This document shows positions 24,882-30,702 of a stretch of DNA of 30,702 nucleotides, one piece after another (within the stretch, counting starts at the first letter, position 1; every line of letters begins with the position of its first letter). The stretch comes from Candidatus Fermentibacterota bacterium (GTDB lineage: Bacteria; JAFGKV01), in the NCBI GenBank assembly GCA_030620115.1, contig JAUXFG010000035.1:1-30702 (forward strand), given 5' to 3'. Below the pieces are notes generated by a model. It saw only the letters and a program-made list of their open reading frames with translations. It made no database searches and was not told the origin of the DNA. A program made the translations under genes and the position numbers.

Positions 24882-25722
24882 GAAAGTACTTGGACAGGGA
24901 CTCCGAGCCCTCATCCCCGACGACTCTCAGCTTCACAAAGCGCGGGGCATTTCACACGGCCTCAGGCTCATCCCAATCGAGCAGATTAATGCGAATCCCC
25001 TGCAGCCAAGGAAGCGGTTCGATGAGAACACCATAGAAGAACTGGCCGAGTCGATAAGGCAGCAGGGAATGCTCCAACCACTGGTGGTCAGAAGATCGGG
25101 CGGCGAGTATGAGATCGTGGTGGGAGAACGAAGATTCCGCGCGGCTGTCCTGGCGGGCATGAAGGAGATCCCCGCCATAGTCCGGGACGGTCTTGATGAT
25201 GATCAACTCCTTGAGCTCGCCCTGGTGGAGAATATCCAACGAGAAGACCTCGACCCCATTGATGAGGCGCGCGCATTCAAAGACCTCATGGGTCGTGCCA
25301 AGCTCACCCAGCAGAACCTCGCGGCCAAGATCGGCAAGAGCCGAGAGGCGGTGGCCAACGCACTTCGTTTGCTAAAGCTTCCTCCAAAACTTCAGGAACT
25401 CGTGGCTAACGGCGCCCTCTCTTCCGGACATGGTCGTGCGCTCTTGATGATTCATCCTCCTGAGCGCCAGAAGCAGCTTGCAGGGCTAGCAGTTGCCAAA
25501 GGACTCTCTGTCCGAGAACTGGAACGGTTGGCGACAAGAAAGGAAAAGAAAAAGGCCTCTGAACTCAGGCGCGACCCTGACGTAGAGGCCTTGGAGCTTC
25601 GTCTTGAGGAACGACTGGCGGCCAGAGTCCGACTAAAACACCGTGGCCAACGAGGTCACCTCGAGATCTATTTCGAGTCGTTGGAGGAGCTGGACAGAAT
25701 CATCGCCCTTCTGGGCGGATAG
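24874..25722 (+). CDS. parB: Chromosome partitioning protein ParB (Spo0J)
   Basis: 282 residues with GTG start. The N-terminal KKVLGQGLRALIP is the ParA-stimulating basic segment. The CTPase/ParB domain has NPLQPRKRFDENTIEELAES and GERRFRAA (CTP-binding) and ENIQREDLDPIDEARAF. The helix-turn-helix LTQQNLAAKIGKSREAVANA recognises parS. The C-terminal LEIYFESLEELDRIIALL is the dimerisation domain. It should load on the parS at 24021-24040. ParA-ParB loci of this type are usually near the replication origin, but no gidA, rnpA or dnaA is visible here. Confidence 0.95.
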   Translation: MPKKVLGQGLRALIPDDSQLHKARGISHGLRLIPIEQINANPLQPRKRFDENTIEELAESIRQQGMLQPLVVRRSGGEYEIVVGERRFRAAVLAGMKEIPAIVRDGLDDDQLLELALVENIQREDLDPIDEARAFKDLMGRAKLTQQNLAAKIGKSREAVANALRLLKLPPKLQELVANGALSSGHGRALLMIHPPERQKQLAGLAVAKGLSVRELERLATRKEKKKASELRRDPDVEALELRLEERLAARVRLKHRGQRGHLEIYFESLEELDRIIALLGG

Positions 25723-25790
25723 ATCCCCTATCCCTAATTCCTTAACAGCTTCCCCATACCCAGACAATCTGCCGGCCGGTTGAGGCCCCT

Positions 25791-25827
25791 ACTTCGATGT
25801 TGGACGTTCGATGTTCGATGTTTGACC
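25791..25827 (+). repeat. TTCGATG-type heptad array, second site
   Basis: Five near-perfect 7-base units: TTCGATG, TTGGACG, TTCGATG, TTCGATG, TTTGACC. It lies between the convergent parB and superoxide reductase genes. No terminator with a T-run is visible there. Confidence 0.8.
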
Positions 25828-25900
25828 GCGACGATGGGCCGGGCCGCGGTGCCAAGACGCCTCTATTGCCACGCGGAGTCGCAGGAATAACAAAGATTCT

Positions 25901-26278
25901 TTATTCCGCTTTCCACAACCCATGCAGATTGCAGTATTCACGGGCCGAAACCTCCTGCGTATCCACCAAAAAGACGGCCTCGGGATTTTCGCCGGGGTTC
26001 AGAAACTGCCGGTACGCCTTGCCATCTGCCAAAAGCTCAATCCACTCGATATAGTGGTTCTCCATCATGGGATGGGGAACGCTGCCGACAGTGACTTTGT
26101 AGCCACCGTCGATCTTCTCGATGATGGGGACATGCTTCTCGGTGGTGGCATCAGCTGTTTTCTCATTGAAAAGCACCATGGGCGCGCCGCAACAAACAAG
26201 CGTTCCGGCCCCCCCATGAAGAACCTCTACGATATTCCCGCACTTCTCGCATTTATAGACTTGTAGCTTCTCCGCCAT
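25901..26278 (-). CDS. dfx: Desulfoferrodoxin (superoxide reductase, class with N-terminal desulforedoxin domain)
   Basis: 125 residues, the family's usual length. Center I Fe ligands are C10, C13, C29 and C30 (YKCEKCGN...LVCCGAPM). Center II ligands are H49 (EKHVP), H69 and H75 ([16 protein letters not shown]), C116 and H119 (YCNLHGLW). The conserved Glu/Lys near the active site are E47 and K48. It reduces superoxide to peroxide without making oxygen, in the cytoplasm. An upstream start at 26326 exists, but AAGGAG six bases before the ATG at 26278 settles the start. It follows the peroxiredoxin gene by 145 bases, a fitting partner for the peroxide formed. Confidence 0.95.
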   Translation of the reverse strand: MAEKLQVYKCEKCGNIVEVLHGGAGTLVCCGAPMVLFNEKTADATTEKHVPIIEKIDGGYKVTVGSVPHPMMENHYIEWIELLADGKAYRQFLNPGENPEAVFLVDTQEVSAREYCNLHGLWKAE

Positions 26279-26386
26279 GACAATCTCCTTGATTTCGGCG
26301 CGGCCCCCAGGCCGCGCCCAGTCCATTCCGGATCTTCCCGTTTGCCAGCTCTCTTCCCCATTCAGAATTGGGAATCAAGAATTCGC

Positions 26387-26423
26387 GATTGCGGCGCTCA
26401 CGTCCCTCGCGAGCGCCGCAATC
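26387..26423 (-). other. Perfect 13-bp hairpin after the peroxiredoxin stop
   Basis: GATTGCGGCGCTC and GAGCGCCGCAATC flank an 11-base loop and begin directly at the stop codon of the peroxiredoxin gene (26424). On the minus-strand transcript it would be a stable stem without a following U-run. It may limit read-through to the superoxide reductase gene or protect the upstream message. Confidence 0.6.
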
Positions 26424-27098
26424 TCAGATTTTCTTATGGCAGAACCACCAATCGAAGCAGTCGTACTCCTTGACCCTCTCCTCGGCAGTCTTCACATCCG
26501 TAGCGGGGGGAATGATGACGCCTTCGCCTACGAGCTCATTATTGGGCCAGTTGGCCGGCATTGCGACCTCATTCTCGTCAGCCACTTGAAGCCCCTTCAC
26601 CATGCGCAGGATTTCGTCCATGTTCCGGCCAAGCTCCTGCGGATAGTACAGGATGGCGCGGACTATACCGGTAGGATCGACGATGAAGACGGCACGAACC
26701 GTGTTCGTACCCTTGCCCGGATGAATGAGGCCCAATAGATCGGCGATCTCTCCTGTGCTGTCCGCAATGACCGGGAACTCGATCTCGATCTTGAGATTCG
26801 CTTTGATCCACTCCAGCCATTTGATGTGGGAGAATACCTGATCAATGCTCAGCCCCACGAGATCGCAGTTGAGCTTCCTGAAGTCTTCGTAGCGCTTCTG
26901 AAAGGCAACGAATTCCGTGGTGCAGACAGGCGTAAAATCGGCCGGATGGCTGAAGAGCACAAACCACTTTCCCTCATAGTCATCTGGGAGTGTGATCTCG
27001 CCGAGAGTGGTCTGCACCTCTACACACGGAAATTCGTCTCCTATGAGGGGCATGCCCTCTTCAAGATCATCATCAATAAAAACGTCCTGTTCACACAT
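26424..27098 (-). CDS. Peroxiredoxin, Prx6 (archaeal-type, 1-Cys/2-Cys) subfamily
   Basis: 224 residues. The peroxidatic Cys is C59 in [10 protein letters not shown]. The long C-terminal arm ends with CFDWWFC (C214 and C220), the pair known from archaeal Prx6-type enzymes where one acts as resolving Cys. It reduces hydrogen peroxide and organic peroxides. The ATG at 27098 follows AGGAGG; a frame up to 27143 has no such site. It is separated from rubrerythrin by 533 bases of repeats, so it probably has its own promoter, and is followed by dfx. Confidence 0.93.
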   Translation of the reverse strand: MCEQDVFIDDDLEEGMPLIGDEFPCVEVQTTLGEITLPDDYEGKWFVLFSHPADFTPVCTTEFVAFQKRYEDFRKLNCDLVGLSIDQVFSHIKWLEWIKANLKIEIEFPVIADSTGEIADLLGLIHPGKGTNTVRAVFIVDPTGIVRAILYYPQELGRNMDEILRMVKGLQVADENEVAMPANWPNNELVGEGVIIPPATDVKTAEERVKEYDCFDWWFCHKKI

Positions 27099-27218
27099 TC
27101 TTCTCTCCTCCTTTGGGCGGTTCGGACAAGAATCTCTTCGCATCCGAGCCGACGTTGTTTCTCCTTAGGGCTCGCGCAGAACGCGGGACTCGGGCAATGC
27201 TTAGACTACGCCTCCCGT

Positions 27219-27238
27219 GGGCACGGCATGCCGTGCCC
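27219..27238. repeat. 20-bp perfect palindrome GGGCACGGCATGCCGTGCCC, copy 2
   Basis: Identical to 17788-17807 and extended by shared flanks (CTCCCGT on the left, CTACA on the right, inverted). It lies in the 533-base spacer 5' of the peroxiredoxin gene, which holds only repeats and no convincing gene. Confidence 0.8.
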
Positions 27239-27401
27239 CTACATGCGGCAGACCCAATCTGCGGCATATCTGTGCGCCATAACTGCGAACCCTTAGCTTG
27301 TTTGCCGCACGCGGCGAAACTAGATCTCGCTATCCGAACATCAAGTGTCAACTCCCTCGAGCCATGAGCTGCAAGACTATCCTCTTCCCCGCCCTTCCCC
27401 C

Positions 27402-27437
27402 AGATTCTTCGGTCGCTCCGCTTCCTCAGAATGACAC
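27402..27437 (-). repeat. TCATTCTGAGCGA-type dispersed repeat, copy 3 (variant)
   Basis: On the minus strand it reads TGTCATTCTGAGGAAGCGGA, then GCGACCGAAGAATCT. It is inverted relative to the neighbouring copy at 27467-27505, and the two could pair as an imperfect stem. Confidence 0.65.
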
Positions 27438-27466
27438 GTCTCTTCACGTCCAATGCCAGCCACCCC

Positions 27467-27505
27467 TGTCATTCTGAGCGACCCCAAGGAGCGAAGAATC
27501 TCTCC
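27467..27505 (+). repeat. TCATTCTGAGCGA-type dispersed repeat, copy 4
   Basis: TGTCATTCTGAGCGACCCCA followed by AGGAGCGAAGAATCTCTCC. It is the closest match to copy 1 at 6929-6966. Confidence 0.75.
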
Positions 27506-27577
27506 TTCCCCCTTGCTCCTTCATCTGAACGCCAAACGCTGAACGCTCTCTTCTTCCCGTCCCCTCCCCTCCCCCCC

Positions 27578-27610
27578 TTTCGACGTTGGATGTTGAATGT
27601 TCGATGTTCA
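27578..27610 (+). repeat. TTCGATG-type heptad array, third site
   Basis: Units TTCGACG, TTGGATG, TTGAATG, TTCGATG, TTCA. It lies just downstream of rubrerythrin, next to AACGCTGAACGCT words at 27535-27548. Confidence 0.75.
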
Positions 27611-27631
27611 TTCCCCCTTCCCCTTCCCTTG

Positions 27632-28207
27632 CTACCAGTTCTCTCCAAGCAGCTCGAAATGTGCCTGCGGATGGGCGCATGCCGGGCACATGGTGGGTGC
27701 GTCGGTACCATCGTGGATATAGCCGCAGTTGCGGCAGCGCCATACGACCTTTCCCTGGCGTTTGAAGACACGACCTGTCTCGATATTGCAGGCCAGATCT
27801 ACATAGCGCTTCTCATGCTGCTTCTCTGCCACTGCAATGGCATGAAAGACGGCCGCAATCTCATTGAAGCCTTCTTCTTCGGCAGTCTTGGCGAAGGATG
27901 GATACATCTCTGTGTGCTCGTATTTCTCGCCCGCTACGGCTGCCTTGAGATTCTCCAGCGTGGTGCCGATAATGCCGGCTGGGAAGGCCGCGCTGATTTC
28001 AACTTCCCCGCCTTCGAGGAACTTGAAGAGCCGCTTGGCGTGCTCCTTCTCTTGGTCTGCCGTCTCGGTAAAGATAGCGGATATCTGGACATAGCCTTCC
28101 TTCTTTGCCTTTGACGCCGCATAGTTGTATCGGTTTCGAGCCTGTGATTCGCCCGCAAACGCGGTCAATAGATTACGCTCGGTCTTCGTCCCTCTCAATT
28201 GAGACAT
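27632..28207 (-). CDS. rbr: Rubrerythrin
   Basis: 191 residues. The ferritin-like domain carries diiron ligands in [50 protein letters not shown]-like repeats later as [20 protein letters not shown] and [11 protein letters not shown]-terminal rubredoxin-type site ([10 protein letters not shown] and CPACAHPQ) binds one iron. It reduces hydrogen peroxide with electrons from rubredoxin-like donors and is typical of anaerobes. The ATG at 28207 follows AAGGAGG by five bases and lies 35 bases inside the perR gene, so the two form one operon under PerR control. Confidence 0.95.
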   Translation of the reverse strand: MSQLRGTKTERNLLTAFAGESQARNRYNYAASKAKKEGYVQISAIFTETADQEKEHAKRLFKFLEGGEVEISAAFPAGIIGTTLENLKAAVAGEKYEHTEMYPSFAKTAEEEGFNEIAAVFHAIAVAEKQHEKRYVDLACNIETGRVFKRQGKVVWRCRNCGYIHDGTDAPTMCPACAHPQAHFELLGENW

Positions 28208-28649
28208 GCGTCCCTCCTTGTGCAGCTAAAGAGAAGTGCTCCGGTGCAGCATCAACTCCTTGCTTCTTCAGTCGGCATCGCGGACAGAGTCCATAGAATT
28301 CCAACCGGTATCCCATGAGGTCATATCCTGAGGCGCCATCATCTGATAGATCCTGAACTTCGACTCTTTGATGCTTCAGATCGTCAACGCGATTGCAATC
28401 AATGCATCGCACATGATAATGTGGCGAAAGATCGGCATCGAATCGTGATGGCGGGCCACCAACATCGATCTTTCGGATGAGTCCTTGGCCAGAGAGGATC
28501 TCCAGGTTCCGGTACACCGTGGCTAAACTGATCCGCGGAAGCTTGGCTCTGACCGCATTAAACAACGCATCCGCAGTCGGATGAGTTCCCAATAGCTGGA
28601 GCTGCTCCAGAATGACTCTTCGTTGACGTGTCTGTCTCAACTGACTCAC
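28173..28649 (-). CDS. perR: Peroxide-responsive repressor PerR (Fur family)
   Basis: 158 residues. The winged-helix region ([20 protein letters not shown], then [20 protein letters not shown]) is followed by the metal domain [20 protein letters not shown] with the first zinc CxxC. A second CxxC follows in [12 protein letters not shown]. The RFD...HYHVRC...VDD and RLE.YG.C patterns resemble Bacillus PerR closely; the His/Asp set that senses peroxide is present. It should repress its own operon and rubrerythrin until peroxide oxidises it. GTG start with AAGGAG 11 bases upstream, a slightly long gap. Fur cannot be ruled out, but gene content favours PerR. Confidence 0.9.
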   Translation of the reverse strand: MSQLRQTRQRRVILEQLQLLGTHPTADALFNAVRAKLPRISLATVYRNLEILSGQGLIRKIDVGGPPSRFDADLSPHYHVRCIDCNRVDDLKHQRVEVQDLSDDGASGYDLMGYRLEFYGLCPRCRLKKQGVDAAPEHFSLAAQGGTHVSIERDEDRA

Positions 28650-28671
28650 CGCTGATGGCTCTCCTTATCAA

Positions 28672-28686
28672 GAATGATAATCATTC
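28672..28686. promoter_or_regulatory. PerR/Fur box (perfect 7-1-7 palindrome)
   Basis: GAATGATAATCATTC is a perfect 7-1-7 inverted repeat of the Fur/PerR type. It lies 23 bases upstream of the perR start, just downstream of the -10 box, so binding would block transcription. Autoregulation is inferred. Confidence 0.85.
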
Positions 28687-28687
28687 C

Positions 28688-28715
28688 AATTTAGACACAA
28701 TTATCAGCTTGTCAA
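28688..28715 (-). promoter_or_regulatory. Promoter of perR-rbr
   Basis: On the minus strand TTGACA (28715-28710) and TAAATT (28693-28688) are 16 bases apart. The -10 is weak, but the -35 is consensus and the PerR box abuts it. The other strand of the 303-base region up to 28952 holds only AATCT-type words at 28775-28820 and the leader of the next gene. Confidence 0.65.
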
Positions 28716-28952
28716 CTCGCGGGCAGACGGATGAGAGATTATGATGCTGACTTCGTCGAACTCCCTCTCTTCTTCCCTCAGATTGTACTTTGTAGATTGT
28801 ACAGATTCAAGATTCCCTTCATCTCCATCTGCTTGCGAATTCGGCCCGTTCAGCATGAATTAGACGGAAAGCCGAAAGTCATGAGTCAGTTGCCATGTCA
28901 AAGGCCAGGCGACGGGAGGGGTTTCGCCCCGGGAATTAGGGAGGAGGAAGGA

Positions 28953-29927
28953 TTGGGACACAAGAGCGAAAAGGGAGAATCGGCGAAGACCCCCCTTCCT
29001 GAGGCATTCCTTTGGGGATCCCCTTGGATACGGATCGACAGATTCAAGAATAAGCCATGGAGTTTCTCCATTCGGATCATCCTGGGTTTTGTGCTCGGGC
29101 TTCTGCTGGGGCGGGTTTTGGGAAGCATAGAGGGGCTTTTCGGGCAGTGGGTCTTTGACGGTCTCGATCGTCTCACTGCGGGAGGTGTGGACAGTACACT
29201 GGGTCGAGTCGTGTACTGGTTCGCCCGCATCATCGGTACGGTGCTCCGGCCACTGCTCAGTGGAAGCCCACTGGCTGACAGCCTTGCCGAGGCACAGGCT
29301 TCCACATCGGGTTCCTTCGCACTCCTTTTCCTGGGGCAGGTACACGGAACGGTCAATGGGCTGTACCAAGGCCTCCGGCCCGGTCTCGGCAGCGCCACAT
29401 GCGCCATCATCGAGAAGATTATACTACCGTGGGGCACGCTCTGGCATCTCTGTACAAAACCCGTTCGGATGCTGCTCTCACGTCGCATTCTGCGTGATGA
29501 CATACAATCTCTGCTCGCCGACCCTCAACAAGAGGGCGCCACGAAGAGACTCCGACACCTGTTCCACTCCGGAAGGCTGCCGATACCCCAAGAAAGCGAA
29601 TTATGGACTGCGCGGGAAGCAGTGCAGGCCTACCCAGGGAAGCCCCCTCCAGAGAAACGCGAGGCTCTTTGGTGGCACGGGACGTCCTTCCGTTCCGAGA
29701 TCTACAAGTGGATAGAAAAGGAAAAGGAGCTTCGAGCATTGCCGCTTCTGCTCCACGGACTCTACGATCCTGACCGTGGCGCCCGGAGAAAGGCCGTCCT
29801 CGCTCTCGCCTCATTGGAGACGCCGGCGGCTCTCAACCTCATCGACCTCTTGGACGATGATGACGCCGAGGTAAGAGAGGCCGCAGTCGCCGGCCTGAAG
29901 GCCTATGGGAGGAAATTGGGAATCTGA
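28953..29927 (+). CDS. Unknown membrane protein with C-terminal HEAT-like repeats
   Basis: 324 residues from a TTG at 28953 preceded by AGGAGG at five bases, the best ribosome site in the region; in-frame ATGs at 28731 and 28881 have none. Hydrophobic stretches near residues 40-60 (IRIILGFVLGLLLGRVLG) and around 85-105 (RVVYWFARIIGTVLRPLL) suggest membrane attachment. The middle is not recognised. The last ~65 residues (ELRALPLLLHGLYDPDRGAR, AVLALASLETPAALNLIDLL, DDDDAEVREAAVAGLKAYGR) form two HEAT/PBS-lyase-like repeats, which usually bind proteins. It diverges from perR and nothing follows it for 550 bases, so context gives no function. Confidence 0.7.
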   Translation: MGHKSEKGESAKTPLPEAFLWGSPWIRIDRFKNKPWSFSIRIILGFVLGLLLGRVLGSIEGLFGQWVFDGLDRLTAGGVDSTLGRVVYWFARIIGTVLRPLLSGSPLADSLAEAQASTSGSFALLFLGQVHGTVNGLYQGLRPGLGSATCAIIEKIILPWGTLWHLCTKPVRMLLSRRILRDDIQSLLADPQQEGATKRLRHLFHSGRLPIPQESELWTAREAVQAYPGKPPPEKREALWWHGTSFRSEIYKWIEKEKELRALPLLLHGLYDPDRGARRKAVLALASLETPAALNLIDLLDDDDAEVREAAVAGLKAYGRKLGI

Positions 29928-29967
29928 CAATAGAGCCAGACATGATTTCGCCGTTGCAGGTTGTGCA

Positions 29968-30038
29968 AGTGCTCAGCGTTCAGAGCTCAGGAAAAAGCCT
30001 GGTCCATGGCAGCTGTTTCCCCCTGAACGCTGAACACT
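29968..30038. repeat. GTTCAG-word inverted pair
   Basis: AGTGCTCAGCGTTCAGAGCT on the left (29968) and CCTGAACGCTGAACACT on the right (to 30038) are near inverted repeats around about 28 bases. The words are those of the 8343-8708 arrays. The long spacer 29928-30481 otherwise shows no gene I can support. Confidence 0.65.
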
Positions 30039-30481
30039 CAACTCCCGCAACGCCTATACCTTGCAATGCCCAATCGAACTTGTTTGACTCATTCACTCAA
30101 ACAATCGAAATGCATTCGCCACTTGGAAAGTCTACCACCCTGAGCCCCGATTCTTGATATCAGAACTATTTAAGTATATGCGCAGAAACTTAATCAGTTT
30201 GATAGGCTGTGGTTAGCTGATCATGACAGATTGGGGATGCAAGAAAAGGGAGTGCCGCCGGGTTTCTTGCTTCTCGGCGACTATCTGACAGGAGTTGATT
30301 GGGCTCCAACTCATGGATGCATGCCGATTATTCACTATACCAGACAAGACAGACACCCACCGCTGTGACCTTGCGTGGCTCCGATTCCTGATATGTGGTA
30401 TCGCCGAGCACACTTGCGAGATTTCCAGCGCAGAGGATCGAGCATCAGAGCCCCCACTGAGCGGAGGATTTGATTCGAAGT

Positions 30482-30643
30482 ATGGGAGGGAGGTCGCAAG
30501 TACCACAGGAGTTGATGTTGTCTCAAATCCTGCCCAATCCATTTGAGGGAGCCACGACTATTAGTTTTCAGCTGCCGCAGGCAACGCAGGCGTCATTGTG
30601 CGTGTATGACATACATAGGAGAAAAGTTACTAAGGAGGCGTAA
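30482..30643 (+). pseudogene. Remnant of FlgD/Por-type C-terminal sorting domain
   Basis: A 53-codon frame reads MGGRSQVPQELMLSQILPNP, then FEGATTISFQLPQATQASLC, then VYDIHRRKVTKEA and stops. The pattern LSQ.LPNPF...TTISF.LP......VYD..GR.V matches the FlgD-Ig-like/secretion-sorting domains at the C-termini of large surface proteins in FCB-type phyla. A full domain would continue for about 40 residues and be preceded by hundreds more. Here a stop lies seven codons upstream of the ATG and the sequence ends early, so it is a gene fragment. No ribosome site precedes the ATG. Pieces of other frames upstream may be further debris. Confidence 0.6.
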
Positions 30644-30667
30644 AAGAATAACTCAGCGATTTATGGC

Positions 30668-30695
30668 TTGACATATCGGCCTGCCGAGCTATTAT
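30668..30695 (+). promoter_or_regulatory. Near-consensus promoter reading off the right edge
   Basis: TTGACA (30668-30673) and TATTAT (30690-30695) are 16 bases apart. The spacer holds the inverted repeat TCGGC-CT-GCCGA (30676-30687), a possible operator. The controlled gene would start beyond the window. Confidence 0.6.
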
Positions 30696-30702
30696 GGCCG
30701 CA

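Noticed and set aside
27091-27453. Minus-strand open frame upstream of the peroxiredoxin gene
   Set aside because: Runs through a palindrome and a dispersed repeat and into the peroxiredoxin leader; the translation is repeat-derived.
30213-30542. Minus-strand open frame of 109 codons near the right edge
   Set aside because: Overlaps the sorting-domain remnant on the opposite strand, has no ribosome site and no recognisable motif.
30290-30560. Possible tRNA because of a TCAAATCC stretch
   Set aside because: No cloverleaf or acceptor stem could be folded, and the stretch is codon sequence of the sorting-domain remnant.

Overview
The window reads as a compact bacterial chromosome segment from an uncultured, probably anaerobic or microaerophilic lineage. 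Three observations point that way: an oxygen-defence set of the anaerobe type (PerR, rubrerythrin, 1-Cys-type peroxiredoxin, superoxide reductase), a citrate-lyase-type acyl carrier protein beside aconitase-family hydro-lyases, and the remnant of a FlgD/Por-type C-terminal domain with the NPF...TTISF...VYD signature. That signature is common in the FCB superphylum and neighbouring candidate phyla. The lineage assignment is inference. No rRNA, tRNA, CRISPR array, prophage or transposase gene was seen.

Layout. 1-3794 (minus): a metabolic operon of single-chain aconitase, LeuC-type and LeuD-type subunits and the start of citD, the last three joined by ATGA overlaps. 4100-6676 (minus): a membrane hybrid histidine kinase. 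7096-14162 (minus): a tripartite efflux operon in the order MBL-fold lipoprotein, TolC-like protein, periplasmic adaptor lipoprotein, ABC ATPase and two MacB/FtsX permeases; the first four genes overlap and the permeases are separated by repeats. 14298-16747 (plus): an RsuA/RluB pseudouridine synthase overlapping a GT-C-like membrane protein. 17049-17674 (plus): a Phd/PIN toxin-antitoxin pair with a promoter/operator that can be read directly. 17823-19628 (minus): a membrane alkaline-phosphatase-superfamily enzyme with Thr at the nucleophile position. 19919-23756 (minus): ugd, a GT2 glycosyltransferase, an AI-2E-type permease and an adenosine-specific kinase. 24021-25722 (plus): parS, parA, parB, a chromosome segregation locus. 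25901-28649 (minus): perR-rbr and prx-dfx, with a perfect PerR/Fur-type box and a promoter in front of perR. 28953-29927 (plus): a membrane protein with a HEAT-like tail. 30482-30643: a truncated sorting-domain remnant. The right edge carries a strong promoter reading outwards.

The most unusual material lies between the genes. At least six copies of a 54-189 bp element with ~18-bp inverted ends (consensus TAACCCGGACTTCTCACC) are scattered through the window; two are full length and in opposite orientation, the others are deletion derivatives. Several sit exactly on stop or start codons. Other spacers are filled with short-period word arrays (TTCGATG-type heptads, GTTCAG-type words in inverted pairs) and with copies of a TGTCATTCTGAGCGAC...GAGCGAAGAATCTC repeat. 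These families account for most of the non-coding DNA.
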